In this document: positions 12,270 through 29,976 of the stretch, one piece after another
Position numbering within the stretch: position 1 is the first letter of the stretch
How the letters are laid out: each line of letters opens with the position of its first letter
NCBI RefSeq assembly: GCF_001540865.1
Contig: NC_033628.1
Location: 13,448,315-13,512,314, forward strand
DNA: 64,000 nt
DNA from: Ananas comosus
Lineage: Eukaryota; Streptophyta; Magnoliopsida; Poales; Bromeliaceae
Direction of reading: 5' to 3'
Program-made: the position numbers and the translations under genes
Notes under the pieces: model-generated
Seen by the model: only the letters and a program-made list of their open reading frames with translations
Database searches by the model: none
What the model was told of the DNA's origin: nothing

Positions 12270-12545
12270 CACCGCCACGTGCCGGTCAAACCACCGCGGG
12301 ATCGGCTCCTCAAGCCCCTCTGTCCACCGCCACGTGTACGTCCCCGCAGTTATTACGACCCCTCCTCGGCGGTTTTCCCCTAGCGAAACCGATCACGTCG
12401 CGCGCGAATTTATCGCGAAATAATCGCCCCGACCCTTCGGTGTAGCGGTTGTACGTCGCGCTCCGGTCGCTGACACGTGGATCCCCGCGCGAGTAGGCCC
12501 CGCGTGTCAGTGTAAAAAAAAATAAAAATAAAAAAACGTGGCATG
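12270..12545. promoter_or_regulatory. GC-rich island with three CACGTG motifs
   Basis: CACGTG occurs at 12276-12281, 12331-12336 and 12474-12479, with a CACGTGG/ACGTGGC motif near 12536. These are ABRE/G-box-type sequences. No gene starts nearby; the closest downstream is JMJ706, about 2 kb away, so a promoter role is uncertain. Confidence 0.35.
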
Positions 12546-12810
12546 TAACCGTTACACTCCGAGAACGCAAGCGACGCTTCTCTCCCTCTGACTCAACTCT
12601 TCGTCGCTGACTCGAAAGCGACGAGTCGTCTCGGGGTCCGAAACCGACCCAGTCGTTGCATCTTCCTATTTTACCCTCCTGCGGAACGATTGTCTCCCTA
12701 GACCAGGTCCACCGTGGACCGGTCCTCCTAAAACGCCGTTCTAGACTCTAGCTAGAAGAGGGTTCCGTTACAGTGAAAGTTTTAAAATAAATATTCGATA
12801 AACTTAATGT

Positions 12811-13190
12811 TGGCTTAAATTGGCCAGCATACTATCCTGTGGCGGAAGACCATATTGGGTCGAGTTATTTTCAAAATGACATGAGATTGGGTGGGCTGAA
12901 TCATGTTTGAAGTGGCGTAAAACTGGTTGTGCCAAGTCACAATTGAGACCCGTGGACGCTGTACCTGTACGCTTTAAGTGAATTAGTTGTGTATTTCTAA
13001 CTGCTCGAGTTTTTGGGATTAATGATTAGCGCCAACGATCTGACAAGTGGTATCGTATCAGAGTCAATGGTCACGGATTCGATTCCCGCATATTGTAAAT
13101 ATGTGCAGATGCTGGAGGGAGGATTGTTCGCTTAATTGGACCAGCATGCTGTGGCGTAAGGTTGGACGTGCTGAGACACAATAGAGAGCA
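12811..13190 (+). mobile_element. Degenerate TRIM-like retrotransposon remnant
   Basis: TTAAATTGGCCAGCATACT at about 12814 recurs as TTAATTGGACCAGCATGCT at about 13132. Between them AAGTGGTATCGTATCAGAG (about 13045-13063) resembles the initiator-tRNA primer-binding site of plant LTR elements. That suggests a short LTR, PBS, internal, partial LTR order. No gag or pol coding. Confidence 0.45.
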
Positions 13191-13199
13191 GTTTGCCCC

Positions 13200-14400
13200 T
13201 TTTTAAAAAAATACTGCTACAAATTTATATTTATAATACTTTTGATATAATTACAATCATGATGTGAAAAATATTCATATGAATTAAGATGTTATATGAG
13301 TTGACTACTTTTTATATTTTTTAAAAAAACTTATATTGTATAATATATATGAAAATATTTAGATATTTAAATTTTATGTAGAGTGAGTTTAAGTAGAGTG
13401 TTTTTAAAAATATGGATATATGAATTTGTTAGAATAATAATCAAAATTTAATTTAAAATTTAGTTAGAGATAAAGTATATCAAAAGTATATATTGATTAT
13501 ATTTATAAATTTATGACTTGGTAGCTATATATAGTTAGACATAAGTTAACTAGATAAATAAGTCACAGTAGATATGACTGTACAAGACTGAGTGTATCGC
13601 CCAGGGCATAATTAATAAAGTATTAGTTTAGTTATATTGTTTTTTCGTATTATATTTTATTCTATTTTAAATTCTGGGTTACATGATCGATACTAGTATA
13701 AGTACCGGTTTCAACAATTGATATCAGAAAAAAAAAATCACATTTTCAACCGAATTAATGGTCGTCTTCTAATTATTTATAAAATATCAAAAATATTTCT
13801 AAGTAATTTTATAATATTTCATGATTAATTACTTTGTAAATGAGTGGTCTTTACAGTAAATATTATAGAAAAGTTTTATAAAAAATAATTACATATAATA
13901 ATATGTAAATTTTAGATTAAAAATACTAATCTTTGATCTCTCACATGTGAGGTTATATAGAGAGAGAGAAAGAGAAAAGAAAACTACTGATCTAGTGTTT
14001 GAGGTCCCGACGACAATTTCTTCCGCTAAATCCGAAGGCATCCACCGTAGGCCGACGTCAACTCAACATCAGCAGAGACTGCAGAAGACGTAGGGGCATA
14101 TTCGTAATTTCACAGTAAGACCGAGGGGATGAGAAACGCGGTCCCGTTAGGGCTGAGTTTGGTCGACCCGCCCAACAACTACCTCTCTCTCTCTCTTTCC
14201 TCTCGCGCGCTCTCTCTCCTCTCCCATTCGCCAATTTTTTAATCCATTTTTTAATTCCGTAATATATAATCAAACCGCTCTTTTCCTTTCCCGTTTCACC
14301 AAGGCTCTCCTTCCCCGTTTCGCACTGTTCCCCCATTTCACCGTTCACCCCCTCATCGTCCCCCTTTCCCCTAGCCGGGAAACCCACTCTCGTCGCCGGG
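13200..14400. other. AT-rich spacer and JMJ706 upstream region
   Basis: AT-rich to about 14000. Then CT-rich sequence (14185-14222) and three copies of CGCCGGGAAACC between 14370 and 14430, directly before the probable JMJ706 leader. Confidence 0.5.
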
Positions 14401-14674
14401 AAACCCCTTACCGTCGCCGGGAAACCAGTATACTCCGTTTACCCTCCTCGCCTTTCGCCTCGGGCGTCGAATCCGGGGGTCCGGGATTCTTCTAAGCGAG
14501 GGTTTCGCGCGACGTTGCCGTGGCGGGGCGAAGCTTCGGATCTCGTCGCGATTTGGGGCGTGGAGGGTAATGCGGGGCGTTCTTCGGTCTCCCCCCTCCG
14601 ATTCGGGCTTTTAGGGTTCGGAATTCGCGGGGGAGGTGCGGTTGGGGGAGTCGCCGATCCGCGATCGGGATGAG

Positions 14675-20930
<6,256 letters not shown>

Positions 20931-22449
20931 AGCATAGTTGATTGATTCTAACCACAGGAAAATTTAACTTCACTCTAACAACAGAAAGCAGAGAGATGCA
21001 AAGATTGGTTAACAGGGGTGAGTTTAGAACAGGTAATGATTCGTGTAGTCCGATTCTTTGTGCGAGCCCTCGAATTGAGGTTCTTGCACGGCTGGATTCT
21101 TACGGTTCTCTGCCGCAGTTTCTTCCCTTTCATCTTTTTTTCTTTTCATTTTCATTTAGCCCTTGGAGCAGAGGACCCTGCAAATTCTTTGCGGAGAATT
21201 TGTACTAGCTGTAAATTTGTTGTTTCATTCATGTAGATTGGCTTCACAACATTCTCCATGAATTCCAGTCTAACCACATTCCTGTTTAATTTCTACAATT
21301 CTTTCATGCAGTTTGTTATACTTTTTTGATGTTTAAAATGATTGTGAGGAAATTGTGGAATATTAACTGTCTTAACTGAGTAGTGTTCTTATATTTAGTG
21401 ATATGTCTAGGAAAAGTAGACGAAACAGGAGTACCAATAGAAGGCAGATACTACATGAGACAAGACACGGGAAATTGTTTTCTCTGATTCCCCTCGTGTT
21501 CTATAATTTCTTACAAGCTCTAAAATGTAGTATATTTTCTGTAGTAGGTGATATTAATAATTCTGTGATTTAAGATATTAATGTGTTCGGCATGTGGTGA
21601 TGTTGGATTATTGTGATAATCTAGGATGTTCCCTGCCTGCACTGGCCATTTAGCCCATTAGTAACTACTGCAGCGTGCAATATGATATACATATTCAACA
21701 GTACATGTGGTTAATATTTAATTACTGATCTAAATTGAGAGCGCTACTATGAAAGAATGCTTATGTTATCACATTTAATAGAACTATGATGCTTCAACAG
21801 TGCACTACTAAGCCAACCCAAGAACTAGATAAGCTAGTAAGCGGAACCTTAAGAACGAAAATGCAATAGAAAAGTTGAAGCATAACTGTTATGATTATAA
21901 AACTGGTAATATTGAGTTAATACACAATTAATTGATAGTAAGGAATGAAAAGCTATCAAGAACTGCATAGCGGCAAAGGAGCGAGAGCATGAGTTACAGC
22001 CATTGAGCAAGAGCAAGACCTTAGATCTACTGTGGATAATATGATAAAAAACCAATCATTGCGTGCTCCAGAATCTTAGACCAGTTATGAAAGACAATTC
22101 AATGCAGACACTAGCAATCAGAAGATTACATTTGAATGCACGTATCGTAGTAATTCGTCCTGAGCCACTTTAGTACTAAATTCTCTCTTTGTTAGTTCAC
22201 ACTAGATTAGGTTGCCGCCTCCACATATAACAAAAATGACAAAAAAAATCAGCTCATAACACATTAGGCAGCAAAGCATGATAAACTGGAAAGAAAACGT
22301 CTAACCACTAACGTCCAAGACCAGCATAACTACTCGACACTTCTCAAGGAATCTCAATCAATCAAGAAACTTCAAAAGCAGTAGTAAAAAGCTGCTTAAA
22401 AGCATAGAGTACAGAAACGCTCCCTTTGCAAAGAGAGACCAAACCCTTT
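20931..22449. other. Convergent intergenic region between JMJ706 and SRPRB
   Basis: This AT-rich region holds the 3' UTRs of two genes transcribed toward each other. No coding sequence with conserved motifs was recognised. Confidence 0.6.
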
Positions 22450-24608
22450 TCAAGGCTTGACATGCTCTCTGATGAACTGCTCGACCTGTGATACCTCACT
22501 AGTGAGGCCTGATGCCTCGGCCACCGTCACCTTGTTTCGGCATTGTTCGAAGGTGAAAGGTTCTCCAGGAACCCCCAGCATGAACTCATCACTAATATCG
22601 GCAGTAGATATTGCATTCCTTGAAGTGCGAAGCTTGTCTCTGCAAAACAAAGCAAACAACGTATTGCTGGTATAGTACCATGAACCTAAATAAGTGGTTA
22701 TAACTGCAATATTAATTTAGTGCTGTGTTGTGCCATACAATAGATGGAAATATAGAACAAACGATAAAAATCCGAAGTCTTACATTTCCTTCTCCAATTG
22801 TTTCCTAATGAACTCCTTAGAGTGAGCTGTTACTTTATCCGTCTTGTTACATAGAATAAGGACAGGGATTCTCTTCTTCACTACACTTGACTTGGTCAAA
22901 ATATCATACAAGTACCTTCCACATATGAAAGAGAGTTAAAACAAGCGCAAGGAGTAATTATCTAAGTTAATATACCAGCATAATAGCTTATGCACAAACT
23001 GATCATACTGTGTCAGATAGTAATCTAAGAAGCCATCGTGCAATAGGGCAGTACAAGCATCTACTCTAAAATCAGTAAGGTACAATTTTTAGTTAGAAAA
23101 AAGGCAATTAAATTACTCTGCAGCAGGCCGACAATTTGGCAAGAAATCTAGAGCATCCACAACAAAAATGAGACCAGCAGCATTAGGCAAGAATTCATCA
23201 AGCTTGGGCTTGAGCCTTGAATGTCCAGGAACATCAACTAAATGTACGGGTTTAATTTTGCCCTTCTGCAAGAAGAATGATAGTTCGATAATCAGCGTAT
23301 AGCTAATACTGTTTTCATTAACCATTGAAATATAGACTGGAGAGGCAGCATTAGATATAGCAGTATCATTCTCTCAGCATACGTCAAATTGTAATATATC
23401 AGAAAATCTTACCTTTCCTAGTTCAGAATGCAGCACGAAAGTACCATCATTTGGTTCCATTGAAGTTACAGTACCTTGATGTGGAGATCCATCACGAAGC
23501 TAGCATACAAAAAAGTACACAAAGTTATTCAGCAAATTAACTAACAAGCAAACTGATTGTCCATCTGAACACTATCAAAAATTAGTAACAGTGCTTGCAC
23601 TTCTTGCTAATGGAACATACATACTAGAAAGTAGAGTGCCTGTCACGTTCATGTTTCTACAAGTGCTAACACTTGGAATTTGAATTACCAGTTTTAATAT
23701 TATACACCCATGCTCAGACGCCAGGAATAACGATGAATGTATAGAAATTCTCGACTCCAAGCAATAATACATTCAGCAGGCAGCCAGGTTTGATATTCTT
23801 AGTTATTAATGTGGTAATTTGCAAGGTGTAGCGTCAATATATTAGTACTTGCCTCATAAAACCAAGAGGCTTCTAAGACAGGTATCTACTGGAACACAGA
23901 TGAATACCTGGCAATACCTGGTAGAAGAGAATAGTTTTTCCGCTGCCACTTAGCCCCGCAAGCACCATGGTGTTAGATTTCGAGGTTTTCAGCAACGAGA
24001 CTGATAAAGGAAAGCCACAGATCAATAATTAGATACTGTTCATTAAATTCACATCTCTGACATAAGCTAACAGGAACCTATATATTTAAAATCCTAACAA
24101 GATCCAGTAGCAGGCTACATTCAACAACACACTTAAAGAAATCTCCTTTCTCGAAACATTTTGCAGGAAAAAATTTAGAATCATTTTTCCAAAAAACTAC
24201 CGCCAGTTTCGGGTCAATCTAAAGGAATCTGAGTCCCATCTTTTATATAACTCTGCCTAATATCTGCAAGCCTAGTAAGCATCATTATGTCTCCATATCA
24301 ATTTCAGAAAAAACTTCATACTTCAGAATTAACTAATTTTAGCTCAACTACTCTATGAACATGTTACGCTGATCTCACCAAGAAATTCTATAATTAAAAT
24401 AAATTCTACCAAAAAGGCCATCCGTCGATACTCAAAACAATTAAGTATTAACCCACCAAATGAAGGCATAGTATAGAACAGTAGGTACAACAATCTTACA
24501 AAGGACAAAGAGTACAACTGTTAATGCCAGAACAGCGACAGCAACATAGATCTGCTCAACGGGCTGTCGGCGAATCCATTGTTCAATTTGAGATATCCAC
24601 TGATCCAT
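22450..24608 (-). CDS. SRPRB: Signal recognition particle receptor subunit beta (SRPRB)
   Basis: Six coding exons on the minus strand: 24608-24500, 24000-23918, 23499-23413, 23265-23117, 22915-22784, 22639-22450. They total 750 nt, or 249 aa, the usual size. SRPRB is the ER-membrane small GTPase that anchors the SRP receptor alpha subunit and takes part in co-translational targeting. One N-terminal transmembrane segment spans about residues 19-40. GTPase motifs are G1 GLSGSGKT at 52-59, G3 DVPGH at 104-108, G4 NKTD at 166-169 and G5 EASG near 228-231. The MDQWISQ start is preceded by a splice acceptor (intron 24611-25280), so the leader is split and the 5' UTR exon lies upstream of 25281. Exon 2 ends at a doubled donor, CAGGTATTGCCAGGTATT. 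Only the first GT keeps the frame to exon 3 as expected for the family. Confidence 0.96.
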
Positions 24609-25280
24609 AACTGCAGCGTGAGCAAAGCAAGTATTAAAACACAACATACACCAATAAATAGCGAACTCACGTAAATTGTACCTGAAATTTCACTAGTATT
24701 TCAGAGACTAGGGTGAGATATTACACATGTGGATTGAAAAACCAAGTGAGACGTAGCAGTTGCAAAATGAAATGCGGCATAGAAATGTACGAAGCAGAAC
24801 AGACTACGGTTTCTAAGCATATATTTCGGTAGTTCATTCTCAATCCTACTATAATAGTTCTTGTTATTTTACTAATTCATGCTCACATAATTACTTCACT
24901 CCCTAAAGATGTTCTACATGCTCTTTTTTTACAGTAATCTTCACATTAAATAACGCTTTTCGAAAGTTTTCGATTTCTTTCATATAATATCCACAGCTTA
25001 CAATGACAAAAACACTGAGATAAATTAAAATGTATGGATCATCACCGTACGATCCCAATACTTCAACTTAGTCCCAAAACATTTTCCTCGTCTTAAATGG
25101 AAAAACACAAAGACCAAATTAAACAAAGAAAAATGATTTACAAATAGATCTAACCCACCACTACCTCCGGATTAAGCCCCACCCAAAAAAAACAGAACGA
25201 GATGACTAGATCTAGAAATTACCCAAAAAAATAAGTAGATATCGCATAAAAGAAGAGTAAAAAAGCAACATCTACTTCAC

Positions 25281-25460
25281 CTGCTCAGAGACTCGAGAAA
25301 CGGAGAGCACGAAAGGGCGAATAATCGCGCGATGAGCAACGAAGAACCTCAACAATGGCGTTGAGAGAGAGAGAGAGAGAGAGTTTGGAATCGGAGGCGA
25401 GGGGTGGGTTTCGAGGGTTCGCGGAGGAGAGAGAGAGAGAGAGAGAGAGGAAGTCGAAAA
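25281..25460 (-). promoter_or_regulatory. 5' UTR exon and CT-rich leader of SRPRB
   Basis: The minus strand ends this leader exon at CTGAGCAG, followed by a GTGAAG donor. Upstream are two CT runs on the transcript strand (GA on plus, about 25366-25383 and 25428-25449). CT/GA tracts are common in plant core promoters and leaders. The transcription start cannot be placed exactly. Confidence 0.55.
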
Positions 25461-25549
25461 TTCTAATGGGGAGCGGTGTTGATGGCCACCACGTGGAAGA
25501 CGTGGGTTGCACCCGGTTCACAGCTTTTTTTAATTATATTTTAATGTAA

Positions 25550-26650
25550 TAAAGGTATATATTAATAATTTATGATATAATTTATTTATATATAAGAATT
25601 TTTTAAAAGTAAGTAATTTGAAGATAGTCTAATTGTATAAATATAATATATAATACTAAAAAAAATTAAGATATAAAAAAATATACATTTTAAAAGATTA
25701 TTATTTAGAAATCTTTTAATTGACTAATAAATATTTAGATATCATAAAACATAAATATGTATTATATTAAAGACTAGTGCTAACTGTAAATCTAAAAAGT
25801 AAATGTTAATCTTATATCTAATTTATTCAATTTTTATGTTAATCTTAATAATTCTTTCTTTAATATTAAAACTATAAAAATCGTGTGTTTTTTTTTTAAA
25901 TTTTTCATGCAGTTGTTAGATTTGTAGGCATATGAGGAGCATTTTTTAATGTTAGATTTGAAAATAAAATTTTAAAATAAATGAATGATGCTGCAGGTGC
26001 ATTGGAATAATCTTCCACTACTTCCTTCATAGTTGGGCTAGGAGCTGATTTGTGTGGCCAAGTTTGAATTCTAATTGATTCATATTTCTAGTTAAATTTA
26101 TTTCTAAATGAAATAAATAAAACGGGTAATCTATTATCTACCTCTAAAAAAAAAAGTTCTCTTCTAAGTTAAAAATTAAAGCAAGTAAATCTAAACATTT
26201 GAAATAATCAACGAATTAGATTGTAAATTTTCCAGAAATAAATTTATGTATTACATTGTTTCACAATCCAACAACTATCTAATTTACAACTAAAAAACAG
26301 ACAAATTTTGTTTTATATATTATCAAAATTAACTGTTTATCGAATAATTTTATTTAATTTATATGATTCTATTATATTAATTATAATAACTATCTTTATG
26401 GGCTGATTTATTTTTATAAAGTTTTACGACTGAATTTAATAATTATCTTAGAATTTTATAGCTATTGCCCAATGCAAAAGAATAATTATTTTAATGCAGC
26501 TAAATAATTAAAACAAATGTTTTAGTGCAGAGAATTTTTTGGTAATTTAGGCTCTTTTTTAATTTCTTTCCCTTGTTGAGGTGAACCTTCAATCATTCCT
26601 ATTCCTATTATTATTATAGTTTATCCTTGTTTATAAATAGTGACAAATTT
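25550..26650. other. AT-rich intergenic spacer
   Basis: Between the divergent SRPRB and ATS1 genes. Very AT-rich with many TAATTATA-type runs. No gene or recognisable element was seen. Confidence 0.5.
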
Positions 26651-26789
26651 GTCCCATCGCATGATTGGAAGTTAGGTTCCGTGCGGCAATGGATTGTGAC
26701 AGAGCTTCAATCCGACGGCTGAGAAGCCATCATCAGCCCCCTTACCGTCGGATTCAGCTCTTGAGCTTATCCGCATGTTCCGCGCCCAG

Positions 26790-27123
26790 CTCGTGCCACG
26801 TGTCATCCACCGTCGCACGGGAATCATCCAACGCTTCTTCGCGTGGGAGTCCGCGAGGCCCCAGAGGTCACGCGCCGAGCACGTGCTTTAGAGCTCGCAC
26901 CGTTGTGATTGGCCCTCTATCTACTCGCCACGTGTCTCCCGGCGCCTCGGCCCCTTCGCCATTGGCGGCCCTCTCCTCCCCTCCCTCGCCTACCTTGTTC
27001 CCGTCTCCAAAATATCAATATTTAATAAAAATATAAAAAATTTGGAAAAAACGATTTTTTGGTTCCTCTGTAAAAAGACCTCGAGATCGGACCAATGAGC
27101 TTTTAGAAACGGAGCTATAAATA
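26790..27123 (+). promoter_or_regulatory. ATS1 promoter: three G-boxes, CCAAT and TATA box
   Basis: CACGTG occurs at 26797-26802, 26880-26885 and 26929-26934. A CCAAT motif lies at 27092-27096 and TATAAATA at 27116-27123, about 220 bp upstream of the ATS1 ATG. G-boxes bind bZIP and bHLH factors in light and ABA responses (family knowledge). The spacing fits a transcription start near 27150, which is inference. Confidence 0.6.
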
Positions 27124-27249
27124 AACCCTTTTCACCCTCTTCATCGTTTTCGTCTTTTTTTACTTTTTTTTCTCGCTCGCTGTTTCCTCTCTCTCTCGCT
27201 ACCCGACTCCCCGCTCCGCCATAGCTCGCTGCAGGATTCTAGGGTTTTC

Positions 27250-27276
27250 CTAAGGTTAGGGTTAGGGTTAGGGTTT
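27250..27276 (+). promoter_or_regulatory. Telomere-like TTAGGG run / telo-box in the ATS1 leader
   Basis: Four consecutive TTAGGG-type units end in TAGGGTTTTT, about 70 bp before the ATS1 ATG and downstream of the TATA box, so probably in the 5' UTR. Telo-boxes (AAACCCTA on the other strand) are known 5' elements of plant housekeeping genes. Confidence 0.6.
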
Positions 27277-27342
27277 TTGAGGCGATTTCATTGGGCGGAA
27301 GAGGAAGGATCTTGCGTTCGTTCGCCTCGTTCTTGGAAGACG

Positions 27343-29928
27343 ATGCTGACGCTTTCGTCTCCTCCGCCGAAGATCGCCGGAGCTCTTCCTGGCTTGTGGT
27401 TCTTGATTCCCGGTAGTCCCGCTTCATCTTCTTCGAGTTCTCGGCACGGCATTTGCGTGGGCTCCTCGTTTCGATCGAGTAGATGGCGATGCCCCTGTGG
27501 GATCTTGAAGTGGAGGGAGAGGGCAAGGGCGGAGGCTGTGGTGAGAGGGATTAAGGAAGGGAGGGGCTGGAGAAGCGTGGGGAGGAGAGCGCTCGTTGCG
27601 TCGGATAAGGGGGCGGAGGAGGAGGTTGATTCCAGGCCCTTTCTAAGGGCCCGAACTGGAGAAGGTTTGCCTTGTTGCTAATATTGGAAGCTTTGTTGCT
27701 CTTTTCCGAAATAGTTTGCTTTCTTCATTATATTCTTTCGCTGTGGTTCTTGAATTGTAGAACTTTGTATTTTTTTTAAAAAAATCTTTTCAGGGTTTTT
27801 ACTAATTACAAATCCTTCATTGCCTCCTCTTATTATATCATAATCATCTCAAATTTATTCTAGAAAAGGTTTGGATAACGAAAACTTGTGGTTTGAGTGT
27901 AAACAAAAGGACATTACCTTCACTTTCTATTTCCTACTGGGTGTATCTAGTCTGATATCTGACAATACGTTTAAGCTTTTTTTTTTATCGCTGCAATTAT
28001 CCCTCTAATGTTTTTGTCTTGAAACTTTTATTAATTCTGTTTCTTTCTATCTATAATTATTCCAAAGCAGTATCTTCTTACATTCTGCTTAGGCTGTGTT
28101 GTTAGGAGATAGTCAGTGTATTAACCTTCATTCCTTTGACTTTATTGATAAATTTCCTCAGAGCTACTTTCTCATATCAGAAGAGAAGTTGAAAATGGAC
28201 GGCTATGTTCAGATGTTGCTAATGGGCTAGAAGAGCTCTATTACAATTACCAAAATGCGGTAAATCAAGTTATCTATTATGCCAATATTTTTGGGTACTC
28301 TTTCCATAGTTTATTTCTCTAATGCCTCTGTATGCTAAGCATAGCTGCTCATGAATTCACACCTTTCCATAGTTTATTTCTCTAGTGACTAGGTATGCTA
28401 ATCATAGTTGTTCATGATTTCACATGTTCAGCCCTACTAAATGTTGCTTTTTCTGTTCTCCTTGTATAAAATCTTGGTATACTTAAAGGTGCTGTGAAGC
28501 TTGTTTGTAGTTTATTATTATGTCTTGCTATTTCTATCGTCAGTTACCTAATTTATTTTACCACTGTTTTTCGAGTTAAATATCCTTGGCATGTGGAGTT
28601 GGAAAACTAACTGGTTAGAAATGAAAAATACATACAGCATGGGGAAATAATCAATGCGGGCATAGCATTTTCATGGAAGAAGACTAAAAGATAGTACAAT
28701 GAAAATTCTGTTTCTGGAGTTACGTTCATTAAGTAATGGCATATGTAGGATTTCTGAGAAGACAGGCGTAAATAGATGATAATATTTATAAGTTTTCATG
28801 TATATCTAATTAGCAGCCAAACATGTTAATTTTTTGGCAAGATGAGACAACTGTATGATCAATAGGGGCTCTTAATAGGAAGTCTTCTTAGACAAGACAT
28901 CTGTGGACTGCATGTGCAGATCATGTTTAGTGCTCTGCCATATATGGCTGATTATATATTTTGAAAGTGACATGTTGTTTCTTTGGCATACCACCTCACC
29001 TTCCTTGCATGTGTGGCTTGTAGTGGACTAGTTGCACAACTTCCTTTTTGTATGTTGTAACGTTATTAAGATTGGCTAGGTAATGCTATCTAGATTTTCT
29101 TACATGTGAGTTGCTTTAAAATTCTGGAACAACTACTAGGAGAATGATTGTTAAATATGAAGTAACATCTTTTGAACAATAAGAATTTTTCAGTTTAACT
29201 ACCTTTGTTTTTTAAACTGAGCTTATATAATACAACTGCCATAAACAGGTTTCAGTTGTACGCTCTGTAAGTCTTGGTTTTGTGTAGTTAGTCGTTTGGA
29301 TGTATTTAACTGGAATACAACTTAGCAACTAGCAAGCATGATGACGCAGGAAATTTACTTGTGGCGGCTGATTAAAATGTGCTTGAAATTTTTATGAGCG
29401 AGCATGTTGCTTGAATCCTCTCCTGGTTGTCCATAGTGTGTGATAATATTTCAATTAAGCTTCTCCATTCTATTTGTGGGAGATTGCTCATGATGTGTAG
29501 CTAAGAAAAACCTTTTGGCTTGTCAGGTTCTGCAGGGTGGTCATCCCAATGCTAAGGAGATTATACTTTCCAATATGGCTGTTGCATTTGAGCGTATTTT
29601 GTTCGATATAGAGGTTTCACTTTTCATTTTGTTAATCTTTCATGACTCTTTACACCATGTGATGTTTTTAAAGTTCCAGTTTTCCACATACATTTGTTAG
29701 AAAACTACATTGGTGTTACTATTTGTGTTGGTAAAACTAAAGCTCTATATTGCTTTCAGGATCCATTTACCTTTTCACCTTATCACAAAGCGATAAGAGA
29801 ACCATTCGACTATTACATGTTTGGTCAAAATTACATTCGACCGTTGATAGATTTCAGGTAATTGAAGATTATGATAATTTGAGTGATTGCATCTTGAAAT
29901 ATGGTTTTTTACAAATTCATTGCCTTGA

Positions 29929-29976
<48 letters not shown>

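Noticed and set aside
20942..21236. Open frames just after the JMJ706 stop
   Set aside because: 3' UTR sequence with no continuation of the conserved protein.
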